Shown here piece by piece: positions 34,036 to 42,649 of a stretch of DNA of 64,000 nucleotides. A program made the position numbers and the translations under genes. The notes beneath the pieces are model-generated. The model was not told where the DNA came from. It saw nothing but the letters and a program-made list of their open reading frames with translations, and ran no database searches. The first letter of the stretch is position 1. The number at the start of each line of letters is the position of its first letter. The stretch is from positions 1 to 64,000 of the forward strand of contig NZ_JBPBBA010000017.1 in assembly GCF_050896395.1 (NCBI RefSeq). The letters run 5' to 3'. Origin of the DNA: Nioella aestuarii. GTDB lineage: Bacteria; Pseudomonadota; Alphaproteobacteria; Rhodobacterales; Rhodobacteraceae.

Positions 34036-34746
34036 ATGCCCGATTCGACGCCTAGCCCCAAGGATACCTGCTATCTCGCCCTTAAGACCGCGATCCTGAC
34101 GTTGGAGCTTCAGCCCGGCGCCGATCTGGACGAGGCGAGCCTGAGCGCGGAATTCGGCCTGTCGCGCACGCCACTGCGGGAGGTGCTGCGGCGGCTGGCA
34201 GGCGAGGGATATGTCGATCTGCGCCTCAATCGCGGGGCGCGTGTGTCCGAGATGTCCCACACCACCCTGCGCGATTTCTTCCTCGCCGCCCCGATGATCT
34301 ATGGCGCGATCCTGCGTTTGGCGGCTGAGAACGCGACGCCCGCACAGATAGAGAAGCTGAAGACCACACAAGCAAGGTTCCGCAAGGTTTTGCAGCAAGG
34401 GTCAGCCCGCGACCGGGCGCTTGTGAACAACCGTTTCCACGAGATCACCGGCGAAATGGCGGGCAATGTCTATCTGCTGCCATCCTTTCAGCGCCTGCTG
34501 ATCGACCATGCCCGGATTTCCATGACCTTCTACCGTCCGCGCGACGAGGCCATGGCCCGCAATGTTGGCGAAGCCGCCGACCAGCATGACCAGATCATCG
34601 CCGCGATCGAGGCGGGTGACGCCGAAAAGGCTGCCGCGCTTGCGATCGACCATTGGAACCTGTCCCGCCACCGCATCGAGCTGTTCGTGATGCCGGGCGG
34701 GCTCGACCTGCCGCTTGGTGCGCCACCGCGCGCCGTTACCGCCTGA
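34036..34746 (+). CDS. GntR-family regulator with FCD domain
   Basis: 236 aa FadR-subfamily regulator. The winged helix shows KDTCYLALKTAILTLELQPG and LSAEFGLSRTPLREVLRRLA, with GYVDLRLNRGARV as the wing. The all-helical FCD effector domain has the metal-binding pattern N..FH (NNRFHEITGEMAG) and a later H (DQHDQIIAAIEAGD). It heads an operon with the DapA-like, aldehyde dehydrogenase and FAD oxidase genes (10-base gap to the next). It most likely represses that operon and responds to a carboxylic acid intermediate. Confidence 0.85.
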   Translation: MPDSTPSPKDTCYLALKTAILTLELQPGADLDEASLSAEFGLSRTPLREVLRRLAGEGYVDLRLNRGARVSEMSHTTLRDFFLAAPMIYGAILRLAAENATPAQIEKLKTTQARFRKVLQQGSARDRALVNNRFHEITGEMAGNVYLLPSFQRLLIDHARISMTFYRPRDEAMARNVGEAADQHDQIIAAIEAGDAEKAAALAIDHWNLSRHRIELFVMPGGLDLPLGAPPRAVTA

Positions 34747-34756
34747 GGAGAGGCCC

Positions 34757-35674
34757 ATGACACCCATCTTCCGGTTCGAGGGGATTTATACGCCCGTCGT
34801 GACCCCCTTTCTGGACGACTTCTCGGTCAACTGGGACGCACTGGCTGACGTGATCGACAACCTGATCGAGGCGGGGGTCCACGGCCTAATCTCCGGCGGG
34901 TCCACCGGCGAGAACTATGCGCAGACAGTCGAGGAACGGCTGGAGGTTGCGCGCTTCACCAAGGATCGCATCAAGGGTCGCCTGCCGCTGGTCGTCGGTA
35001 CCGGGGCAATGATGACGCCCGATTCCGTGGCGCTGGCGACGGGTGCGAAAGAAATGGGCGCGGACGCGCTGTTGCTGGCTTCACCGGCTTATTCTGTGCC
35101 GACCGACCGCGAAAACGCGCTCAATGCGCTGGCTATAGACAAGGCCGCGAACCTGCCGGTGATGCTCTACAACTATCCCGGCCGCACCGGCACGATGATG
35201 GGCGAAGAATTTCTCGACCGCGTGGGCCGAAGCCGCAACTTCTGCGGCATCAAGGAAAGCTCTGGCGATATTAACCGCGTGCATCTGCTGGCCCGCGACT
35301 ATCCCCATATCCAGCTTGGCTGCGGCATGGACGATCAGGCGCTGGAGTTCTTCGCCTGGGGGTCGCGGTTCTGGGTCTGCGGCGGGTCGAACTTCCTGCC
35401 TGCCGAGCACATCGCGCTCTACAAGGCCTGCGCACTGGAGGGGAATTTCGACAAGGGCCGCCGGATCATGTCGGCAATGATGCCACTGATGCGGGTGCTG
35501 GAACAGGGCGGCAAGTTCATCCAGACGATCAAGTATGGCGTGGACCTGAACGGGATCACCACTGGCCCCATGCGCCCGCCGCTCAAAGGGCTGAACAAGG
35601 ACGACAAGCGCGCGCTGGAACAGGTGGTCGGCGTGCTGAAGCGCACCATTGCGCAGATCGAGGCGGAGGGCTGA
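34757..35674 (+). CDS. DapA/NAL-family lyase or deaminase
   Basis: 305 aa TIM-barrel class I aldolase of the dihydrodipicolinate synthase/N-acetylneuraminate lyase family. The Schiff-base Lys is in GIKESSGD (about residue 165) and the Tyr and carboxylate-binding Arg in YNYPGRTG (about 135-142). The N-terminal loop GGSTGENYAQT differs from the GTTGESATL form of lysine-biosynthetic enzymes. Followed by an aldehyde dehydrogenase and an FAD oxidase, it is catabolic: family members in such settings split 2-keto acids or deaminate pyrroline carboxylates in hydroxyproline breakdown. The exact substrate cannot be read. The start at 34757 has GAGGAGAGG upstream. Confidence 0.85.
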   Translation: MTPIFRFEGIYTPVVTPFLDDFSVNWDALADVIDNLIEAGVHGLISGGSTGENYAQTVEERLEVARFTKDRIKGRLPLVVGTGAMMTPDSVALATGAKEMGADALLLASPAYSVPTDRENALNALAIDKAANLPVMLYNYPGRTGTMMGEEFLDRVGRSRNFCGIKESSGDINRVHLLARDYPHIQLGCGMDDQALEFFAWGSRFWVCGGSNFLPAEHIALYKACALEGNFDKGRRIMSAMMPLMRVLEQGGKFIQTIKYGVDLNGITTGPMRPPLKGLNKDDKRALEQVVGVLKRTIAQIEAEG

Positions 35675-35677
35675 GAC

Positions 35678-37174
35678 ATGGACCTGCTGACACGCGACGA
35701 ATACAAGGCGCTGGCCGCCGAGATGGACTTCCCCAATGCCGCCTATATAGACGGGGCCTATCGCCCGGCGATCTCGGGCAAGACCTTTGCCACAGTGAAT
35801 CCGGCTACGGGTGAGACGCTGACCGATGTGGCCGCCTGCGGGGCCGAGGACGTGGATTTCGCGGTAGCAAAGGCGCGAGAGGCCTTCGACGATGGCCGCT
35901 GGTCGCGGATGCATCCCAGTGACCGCAAGGGCATCCTGATCCGCTTCGCCAAGCTCCTGACCCGGAACGCCCGCGAACTTGCGGTGATGGAAAGTCTCGA
36001 CAGCGGTAAGCCGATCTTCGATTGCGAGACGGTCGACATCCCCGAAACCATCAACTGCATCAAGTGGCACGCAGAGGCGATCGACAAGATTTACGATCAG
36101 GTCAGCCCCGCCTCTGACGATCACATCGCCATGGTGGTGCGCGAACCCATCGGGGTTGTGGGCCTTGTGCTTCCGTGGAACTTCCCGCTTTTGATGCTGG
36201 CATGGAAGATCGGCCCGGCACTGGCCGCGGGCTGTTCGGTGGTGGTGAAACCTGCCGAGGAAACCTCGCTCACCGCGCTCCGCGTTGCAGAACTGGCGAC
36301 CGAGGCGGGCCTGCCGCGCAGCGTGTTGAACATCGTTCCCGGCAGCGGGCCGGAGGTGGGTGAACCGATTGGCCGCCACATGGATATCGACGCGGTGTCC
36401 TTCACCGGCTCGACCGTCACCGGCAAACGCTTCCTGTCTTATTCCGGCGAATCCAATGCCAAGGAAATCACCCTGGAGATGGGCGGCAAGAACCCCGCCA
36501 TCGTGATGGATGACGCGGAAAACCTCGACCGGGTTGCCGCGCATGTGGTGAACGGCGCCTTTTGGAACATGGGCGAGAATTGCTCGGCCTCGTCGCGGCT
36601 GATCGTCCACAAGGATGTGAAGGCAGAGTTGCTGGAACGCATCGCCCATCACGCACAACACTGGAACACTGGCGATCCGCTGGACCCGGAAACACGGCTT
36701 GGCGCTTTGGTCTCCGAGACGCATTTCAACAAGGTCTGCGGCTATGTTGAGAAAGCGGACAGCTTCGTCATTGGCGGCAAGGCCGAGGGCGGCTTCGTCG
36801 AGGCCACGGTGGTGGAGATCCCCGGCAATGATCACGTGCTGGCACGCGAGGAAATCTTTGGTCCGGTTCTGTCCGTCATCACCGTGGACAATTTCGACCA
36901 GGCGATCCGTGTGGCCAATGACACTGATTACGGCCTGTGCGCCTCGCTCTTCACCGCCAATGCCAAACGTGCCATTCGCGGCGCGCGGATGCTGCGGGCC
37001 GGGACAGTGACCGTGAACGGCTTTGGTGAGGGCGATGCCACCACCCCCTTTGGCGGGTTCAAGCAATCGGGCTTCGGCGGGCGCGACAACGGCATTCACG
37101 CCCATGACCAGTACACACAACTGAAAACCATCTGGCTGGATCTGTCGGATGACGCGGATGAGGCGGTGGAGTGA
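35678..37174 (+). CDS. PuuC-like aldehyde dehydrogenase
   Basis: 498 aa NAD(P) aldehyde dehydrogenase resembling gamma-glutamyl-gamma-aminobutyraldehyde dehydrogenase (PuuC). PWNFPLLMLAWKIGPALAAG and FTGSTVTGKRFL form the cofactor site, LEMGGKNPAI gives the base Glu, and NMGENCSASSRL the catalytic Cys. The segments GDPLDPETRLGALVSETHFN and GEGDATTPFGGFKQSGFGGR match PuuC closely. It starts 3 bases after the DapA-like stop and overlaps the FAD oxidase start. It likely oxidises the aldehyde released by the oxidase or the lyase. Confidence 0.85.
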   Translation: MDLLTRDEYKALAAEMDFPNAAYIDGAYRPAISGKTFATVNPATGETLTDVAACGAEDVDFAVAKAREAFDDGRWSRMHPSDRKGILIRFAKLLTRNARELAVMESLDSGKPIFDCETVDIPETINCIKWHAEAIDKIYDQVSPASDDHIAMVVREPIGVVGLVLPWNFPLLMLAWKIGPALAAGCSVVVKPAEETSLTALRVAELATEAGLPRSVLNIVPGSGPEVGEPIGRHMDIDAVSFTGSTVTGKRFLSYSGESNAKEITLEMGGKNPAIVMDDAENLDRVAAHVVNGAFWNMGENCSASSRLIVHKDVKAELLERIAHHAQHWNTGDPLDPETRLGALVSETHFNKVCGYVEKADSFVIGGKAEGGFVEATVVEIPGNDHVLAREEIFGPVLSVITVDNFDQAIRVANDTDYGLCASLFTANAKRAIRGARMLRAGTVTVNGFGEGDATTPFGGFKQSGFGGRDNGIHAHDQYTQLKTIWLDLSDDADEAVE

Positions 37175-38499
37175 GCGCACATCACGCCCGGCGTCTGCCG
37201 GTTCATAAGGGGCCGGCCGCGTGGTCAGCCATCCTGCCGGGGCAACCTGCCCCTGTGCCGCTCACGGACAACATCACCGCCGATGTGGCGGTTGTGGGGG
37301 CGGGCTTCGCAGGGCTTTCGGCGGCGCGACGGCTTTTGCAGATCGACCCGTCGCTCAAGATCGTGGTGCTGGATGCAGGCCGCGTGGCCGAGGGCGCGGC
37401 AGGCCGCAATTCCGGCTTCATGATCGACCTGCCCCATGACCTGGCCTCTGATGACTACGCCGGGTCGGGCGACGACCGCACGGTGACCGCGCTCAACCGG
37501 CAGGCCATCGCCTTCGCCTTGTCGGCGGCCGAGGACTACGCCATTCCCCACGACTTCGCGGCCCCCGTGGGCAAGGTGAACGGGGCGGCAAGCGCGGCAG
37601 GCCATGCCCATAACGAAAGCTACGCGCGCCACCTGTCCACGCTTGGCGAGGCGTCCGAGATGCTCGACGCCGAAGAGATGGAGGAACTGACAGGGAGCCG
37701 CCACTACCTCTCAGGTCTCTACACGCCCGGAACCGTAATGCTGCAACCGGCGGGCTATATCCGGGGGCTGGCGGCGGGGTTAAAGCCCCAACTGCGGCTA
37801 CATGAAACCTCCGCCGTCTCTGGCATCGCACGGATCGGCAATGACTGGCATGTCAGCACCACGCATGGTTCCGTCACCGCGCCCAAGGTGATCATGGCAA
37901 ATAACGGACAGCTCGAAAGCTTCGGCTTCGCACGGCACAGGCTGATGCACATCTTCCTTTATGCCTCCATGACGCCGGTTCTGCCTGATGGCGCAGTCAA
38001 AGGTGCCGATAGGTGGGGCGTGACCCCGTCCGACCCCATGGGTACCACCATGCGCAAGATCAGCGGCATTCAGGGGGGCAGCCGCATCGTGACCCGCACG
38101 GCGGCCAGTTTCAAACCCGGAATGGTGGCAAGCGACGCGGCGATGAAACGTGCCCGCCGCATCCATGATCAGAAATTCAGCAACCGCTTCCCCGAACTGC
38201 AGGGGATGGAGATGGAATACACCTGGGCCGGGCACCTGTGCCTCAGCAGGAACAGCGTCTCGGTGACTGGGGAGCTGGAGGAAGGGCTATTTGCCGCCTG
38301 TTGTCAGAACGGGCTCGGTACGGCGCGCGGCACGCTCACCGGCATGGGCGCGGCAGAGATGGCTATGGAGGTGGAGACTGATATTACCCGCGCCTTAAGG
38401 GCAGACCCGGAACCCACTCGCCTACCTCCGCGCCCGTTCTCGGATATCGGGGCCAACTTGTACCTGCGCTGGAAGGAGTGGCGCGCTGGCGCGGAATAG
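37171..38499 (+). CDS. FAD-dependent amine oxidase, PuuB-like
   Basis: 442 aa DAO-family flavoprotein of the PuuB/OrdL type. The FAD Rossmann motif is VAVVGAGFAGLSAARRLL near residue 35, then GAAGRNSGFMIDLPHDL, where PuuB-type enzymes have the GRNGG-like FAD contact. The C-terminal GLFAACCQNGLGTARGTLTG contacts flavin. The start is GTG at 37171, overlapping the aldehyde dehydrogenase stop by 4 bases. It is expected to oxidise a secondary or primary amine to an imine/aldehyde with oxygen or a quinone as acceptor. It is the last gene of the gntR-dapA-like operon and is nearly adjacent to the convergent tetR gene. Confidence 0.85.
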   Translation: MSAHHARRLPVHKGPAAWSAILPGQPAPVPLTDNITADVAVVGAGFAGLSAARRLLQIDPSLKIVVLDAGRVAEGAAGRNSGFMIDLPHDLASDDYAGSGDDRTVTALNRQAIAFALSAAEDYAIPHDFAAPVGKVNGAASAAGHAHNESYARHLSTLGEASEMLDAEEMEELTGSRHYLSGLYTPGTVMLQPAGYIRGLAAGLKPQLRLHETSAVSGIARIGNDWHVSTTHGSVTAPKVIMANNGQLESFGFARHRLMHIFLYASMTPVLPDGAVKGADRWGVTPSDPMGTTMRKISGIQGGSRIVTRTAASFKPGMVASDAAMKRARRIHDQKFSNRFPELQGMEMEYTWAGHLCLSRNSVSVTGELEEGLFAACCQNGLGTARGTLTGMGAAEMAMEVETDITRALRADPEPTRLPPRPFSDIGANLYLRWKEWRAGAE

Positions 38500-38508
38500 A
38501 GCTGACCT

Positions 38509-39111
38509 TCAGCGACCGGACTCTTTTTCTGTGGGCCCAAGAAACCGGTCCACGATTGCCTGTGTCACTGTCTTGACGGCGTCCCGCGCCTCCTCCGGCT
38601 CGGCCCCGGCGACATCCAGCAACGCTGTCATGGCCTCGATCCCGGTTGCAAGTGACAGGGCGCGTATCAGCTTTTCTTGCCGCGCCACCGGCACCCCCCC
38701 GTCATCCTGCGACAGAGCTTGACGATACATGCTGATGCGGCGCGCGCCACGTCGCATTCCCTTCGCGTCCGTGGCAGACACCGTTAGCGTTCGCCCGAGG
38801 AACTGGCGAAACCCCGCCTCGTGAGCAAGGGCGAGGTCTAGAAAGTAGAGGTTTATCGCAATCAAGCGGGCACGCAGGTCCTCTGCGCCATTCGCAATCT
38901 CCTCGTAGGGCTTCACCTCGATATCCAGCATCGCCTCTGACACCAGAATGTCGGGGTCGGAAAAATACCTGTATGCCGTGGCTTTCGACACACCATGCCG
39001 TGCCGCAGCGGCTGCCACGGTTATGGGCTCGCCCTCCCGCAGCAACTGACGGGCACCATCAAGGATCGCCCGGCGCGTCCGCGCTTTTTGATTTGGCCTA
39101 ACGTCGCTCAT
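38509..39111 (-). CDS. TetR-family regulator
   Basis: 200 aa. The N-terminal HTH reads RRAILDGARQLLREGEPITV then AAARHGVSKATAYRYFSD. The C-terminal ligand domain is not assigned to a subgroup. The ATG at 39111 has GAGAGAGT upstream; a second in-frame ATG at 39126 is possible. It is divergent from a cupin gene, with overlapping TGAGA palindromes between them, so it probably controls both itself and the cupin. Confidence 0.85.
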   Translation of the reverse strand: MSDVRPNQKARTRRAILDGARQLLREGEPITVAAAAARHGVSKATAYRYFSDPDILVSEAMLDIEVKPYEEIANGAEDLRARLIAINLYFLDLALAHEAGFRQFLGRTLTVSATDAKGMRRGARRISMYRQALSQDDGGVPVARQEKLIRALSLATGIEAMTALLDVAGAEPEEARDAVKTVTQAIVDRFLGPTEKESGR

Positions 39112-39144
39112 TACTCTCTCAAACATTGCTATAGTGACGATTTG

Positions 39145-39168
39145 TGAGACTATTGTCTCATTATGAGA
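39145..39168. promoter_or_regulatory. Overlapping palindromes, TetR operator
   Basis: TGAGAC-TATT-GTCTCA (39145-39160) is perfect, and TCTCAT-T-ATGAGA (39156-39168) overlaps it, giving three TGAGA half sites in a row between tetR and the cupin gene. This is a strong candidate operator for the adjacent TetR dimer. Confidence 0.65.
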
Positions 39169-39212
39169 TATGTGTATCATTAAGATCAGAATCAAGCAAG
39201 AGGAAACACCCC

Positions 39213-39668
39213 ATGACAAATCGCGCGAGAACATTTAACGTATTGAATATTCTGATGAACTTCCACGCGTTCCCGAACGAGGTAGATGGAAAATACTGCT
39301 TGGTAGAATGCTTGGTTCCCGTCGGTGCAGGGGCACCCCCCAATCACCACGCAGGGGAAACCGAAGGCTTCTACATCCTGGACGGACAGGTTGGCTTTAT
39401 GATCGACGGCAAGGAAATCCTCGCGCAGAAAGGGGATTTCATTTCCATACCGGACGGGGCCGTACACGCCTTTCAGGCGGTTGGCGAAGCGCCCGCCAGG
39501 CTGCTGATCCTGAACAGCCCTGGCCACATGCACGCCGATTTCTTTACTGGGATCGGCACCGCCCTACCAGAAGGGCAGACGGACCTGCCGCCCCCTTCGG
39601 AACCGAACATTCCGGCAGTGATGCAAAAGGCAGAGGCTGTTGGAATGACCATTCTGCCCCCCGCGTGA
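39213..39668 (+). CDS. Cupin-domain protein
   Basis: 151 aa single-domain cupin. The metal-binding first motif is in PPNHHAGETEGFYILDGQVG (two His and a Glu, about residues 44-52) and the second supplies the last His in IPDGAVHAFQAVG (about 87-93). The start at 39213 follows AAGAGGA. Single cupins of this kind can be dioxygenases, isomerases or binding proteins. Placed between a TetR gene and an N-methyl-compound operon it may act on a catabolic intermediate, but no function can be assigned. It is convergent with the EamA transporter gene. Confidence 0.75.
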   Translation: MTNRARTFNVLNILMNFHAFPNEVDGKYCLVECLVPVGAGAPPNHHAGETEGFYILDGQVGFMIDGKEILAQKGDFISIPDGAVHAFQAVGEAPARLLILNSPGHMHADFFTGIGTALPEGQTDLPPPSEPNIPAVMQKAEAVGMTILPPA

Positions 39669-39698
39669 CCGCATTGCAGATACACAGGCGCAGCCCGT

Positions 39699-40574
39699 TT
39701 AGCGCGCCACCGGAACAACACGTCGGCGGCGCAGCGCGATAAGGTTCGACACGAGCAGCGCCCCGATCACCACCGCGCCCCCGAACAGCGCCCAAATGCC
39801 GGGATCTTCACCCACCACAGCCCAGACCAGCAGCGGCGCGAGAACGGATTCCAGCAGGATCAGCAGCGCGACCTCGGCAGAGCTCAGGTAACGGGGGCCG
39901 AGGACCAGCAGGCAGGAAGACGCCCCGATTATTGCCCCGTGGGCAAGGAACAGTGGCCATTGCGGCGCGAAGGCCGGCAATGGGTCCGAAAGCGTCGACA
40001 TCATCAACGCGGCAAGGAAATAAGCCACCGGAACCGCCGGGATCATCGACGTATTGCGCAGCTTGCGAACCGCCGTCAGCGCGGCAGCGAACGAGGCAGA
40101 GGTATAAACCGCCCAGAGATCGCCCTTCCATGACGCCAGCTCGTTCTCGCCCGAGCCGTAGGCGATGATGCCAAGCCCCACCAAAACAGCTGCGATGGTC
40201 CACAGCATCCGCCGCGTAATGGGCTCGCCCAGAAAAACACGGCTGAAGAGCGCCGCAAATATCGGCATCGAAGCCAGGATGAACACCACGTTGGCCACGC
40301 TCGTATGGGCCACCGCCATGACGAAACCCGGCGCGGTGGAAGCCAACAGCAGCGTATAGAGCACACCCGGCCAGCCGGTGCGCAAGACGGCGCGAAATCC
40401 GCTGAGGCCCTGAAAGATCAGAACCGCCGCAGTTACCAGCAGTCCCGCGAACAAGCCGCGCCAGAAGACGATCACCGTAGGCTCGGCCTCGATCAGCCGC
40501 ACGAAGAGCGAATCCGGCACCACCAGCAGGACGCCGCAGGTGGTGATCAAAAGGCCCTTTAGGTGATCGGTCAT
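39699..40574 (-). CDS. EamA/DMT-family permease
   Basis: 291 aa with ten hydrophobic segments in two EamA repeats; the first begins MTDHLKGLLITTCGVLLVVP and the second contains SASFAAALTAVRKLRNTS. The C-terminus is basic (ALRRRRVVPVAR), as is common for cytoplasmic tails. It lies 40 bases downstream of the TMADH-like gene on the same strand, so it is the third gene of the MttB operon and may move the methylated substrate or a product. The start at 40574 gives the conserved first helix; the upstream extension is non-conserved. Confidence 0.8.
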   Translation of the reverse strand: MTDHLKGLLITTCGVLLVVPDSLFVRLIEAEPTVIVFWRGLFAGLLVTAAVLIFQGLSGFRAVLRTGWPGVLYTLLLASTAPGFVMAVAHTSVANVVFILASMPIFAALFSRVFLGEPITRRMLWTIAAVLVGLGIIAYGSGENELASWKGDLWAVYTSASFAAALTAVRKLRNTSMIPAVPVAYFLAALMMSTLSDPLPAFAPQWPLFLAHGAIIGASSCLLVLGPRYLSSAEVALLILLESVLAPLLVWAVVGEDPGIWALFGGAVVIGALLVSNLIALRRRRVVPVAR

Positions 40575-40614
40575 GATCAAGACAGAGCGGGAAAGCGCGC
40601 GGGAAGTAAAGCGC

Positions 40615-42645
40615 TTAGAGGGTCTTGCACACCCGAAGTGCATCGTAGACTGTCGCGTGGATATTGCGCCCTGCCACCGCGTCGCCGATCCGGGCCAGCA
40701 GGTAGCGCCCGTCTGGGTTCATCTGCTGGAAAGGGTCGGTGCCCGCGATCATGGCCGCATGGTCAAGCTGGCCAAGGTTGGATGAGCCTTCTTTGAGCGC
40801 GTGATAAAGCGCGTTCGAGGGCGTCAGGCCATGTTCCACCACGATATGATCCACCTCACGCGTGACGGTCTGACCGGTCAGAACGTGGCGCAGCGTGGCA
40901 ATGCGTTTCGGGCCATCCACTGCGACGCGGGTCAATTCATGCAGGCAGGTCATCCGCACCCCGTCGCTTGCCAACTGGCGCAGCGCAACTGCGGAGGTTG
41001 TGGGGCCCATATCATGCAGTACGGAACGATCGGGGGTCAGCAGTTCCACTGTGCAACCCATCTCTGCCAAGGCATCGGCGGTGACAGCGCCTTGTTGGTC
41101 GCCCCCTTCATCCAGCAGCAGGACCATACCCGAGGGTCGCGCCGCACCGGACAGCACATCCCAGGACGACAGGGTCAACGCCCCACCCGGAATCGCTGGC
41201 GGTTCGGGCCAGCCTCCGGTGGCAATGACGACTGCATCGGGGGCTTCTGCCAGAACGTCCTCAGCCTCGGCATAGCAGTTTAATCTGATCCCCACGCCGA
41301 GCCGCTCCACTTCGGTGATCAACCAGTCGGCAACACCCCGTACCTGCCGCCGCACCCGCCCCTTGCAGGCCAGCAACAACTGCCCGCCCAAGCGATCCGC
41401 CGCTTCCATCAGAACAACGTCATGTCCGCGCAGCGCCGACACGCGGGCGGCTTCCAGCCCGCCGGGACCACCACCAACGACGACGACCTTTCGGCGCGTA
41501 CCAGAGGGCGCGATCACATGAGGCATTACCGCTTCGCGCCCTGTCGCTGCATTTTGCCCGCAAACGGCGGGTTTGCCTTGGTTCACCCGGTCGACGCAGG
41601 CCCCAAGACCGACACAGGGGCGAATGCGTTCTTCCTCACCGCGCATCAGTTTCGCCACCAGGTGCGGGTCGGCGATATGGGCGCGGGTCATGCCGACAAG
41701 GTCGACATGGCCCTCACTCAGCGCGTGGCGGGCGGTAGCGAGATCAGCGATGCCACCCGCGTGGATCACGGGCAGCCCCGTCGCCTGCCGGATACGACCT
41801 GCAATCGACAGATGTGGTGCAGCGGGCATACCCATGGGCGGCACCCACCCGGCGAGACCCAGGTCGTCATAGGGCGCGCCCGCGAGGATGTTTAGGAAAT
41901 CCACCTGCCCCGTGTCTTTCAGGGCGCGGGCCACGGCGAGGCATTCGTCAGGGGACAGACCAGCGTCCTGCAATTCATCGCCCGTCATTCGAATGCCAAG
42001 GATCATCCCCGGCCCCACGGCGGCGCGCACCGCCCCCAGAACCTCCAGCGTCAGGCGCAGGCGGTTTTCAAGCGACCCGCCGTAGTCGTCCTGCCGGTCA
42101 TTTACCAAAGGCGACAGGAATTGCCCCAGAAGATGCGAATGCGACAGCAGCTCGATCCCGTCGAACCCGCCCTCCTGACAGCGGCAGGCGGCGGCGGCGA
42201 AATCCTCCACCACACGCGCCATGTCCTCCCGCTCCATCACCTTGGGAAACGCCCGATGCGCCCGCTCGCGCCGCCCCGACGGGCCGATCACCGGCAGCCA
42301 GTGCCCGTCGTCCCAAGCGGTGCGCCGACCCATATGGGTGATCTGGCACATGATCGCCGCCCCATGGGATTTCACCCCGTCCGTCAGCCGCCGGAACCAC
42401 GGCACTATGCTGTCATCGCCTGCGTAAAGCTGCCCGAAGACCGAAGGGCTGTCGGGTGCGATATTGGTCGATCCCCCGACCATGGTCATCCCGATCCCAC
42501 CCTTCGCCTTCTCCTCGTGATAGAGCCTGTAGCGGTCGCGCGGGTGGCCGTCCTCAACAAGGTTCGGGGCATGGGCGGTCGAGATGATCCGGTTGCGGAT
42601 CGTCAGATGGCGCAGCTGGTAAGGTTCCAGCAACGGGTCGGCCAT
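40615..42645 (-). CDS. TMADH-like NADH:flavin oxidoreductase / N-demethylase
   Basis: 676 aa two-part flavoenzyme. Residues 1-360 form an Old Yellow Enzyme barrel with FMN (IRNRIISTAHAPNLVEDG; QFLSPLVNDRQDDYGGSLEN). The C-terminal part has a dinucleotide-binding domain (KVVVVGGGPGGLEAARVSAL, about 388-407). Trimethylamine dehydrogenase, dienoyl-CoA reductase and N-methylproline demethylase share this plan. The iron-sulphur segment, normally CxGCxxxC with a later Cys, reads CVGLGACVDR with AVCGQNA following: Cys 344, 350 and about 361 are present and the second ligand is Leu 347. The stop of MttB lies 4 bases upstream. It likely demethylates a secondary or tertiary N-methyl amine oxidatively. 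Confidence 0.8.
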   Translation of the reverse strand: MADPLLEPYQLRHLTIRNRIISTAHAPNLVEDGHPRDRYRLYHEEKAKGGIGMTMVGGSTNIAPDSPSVFGQLYAGDDSIVPWFRRLTDGVKSHGAAIMCQITHMGRRTAWDDGHWLPVIGPSGRRERAHRAFPKVMEREDMARVVEDFAAAACRCQEGGFDGIELLSHSHLLGQFLSPLVNDRQDDYGGSLENRLRLTLEVLGAVRAAVGPGMILGIRMTGDELQDAGLSPDECLAVARALKDTGQVDFLNILAGAPYDDLGLAGWVPPMGMPAAPHLSIAGRIRQATGLPVIHAGGIADLATARHALSEGHVDLVGMTRAHIADPHLVAKLMRGEEERIRPCVGLGACVDRVNQGKPAVCGQNAATGREAVMPHVIAPSGTRRKVVVVGGGPGGLEAARVSALRGHDVVLMEAADRLGGQLLLACKGRVRRQVRGVADWLITEVERLGVGIRLNCYAEAEDVLAEAPDAVVIATGGWPEPPAIPGGALTLSSWDVLSGAARPSGMVLLLDEGGDQQGAVTADALAEMGCTVELLTPDRSVLHDMGPTTSAVALRQLASDGVRMTCLHELTRVAVDGPKRIATLRHVLTGQTVTREVDHIVVEHGLTPSNALYHALKEGSSNLGQLDHAAMIAGTDPFQQMNPDGRYLLARIGDAVAGRNIHATVYDALRVCKTL

Positions 42646-42649
42646 GGTG

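Noticed and set aside
35081..37180. A 699-codon minus-strand frame
   Set aside because: Antisense to the DapA-like and aldehyde dehydrogenase genes; no family features and no ribosome site.
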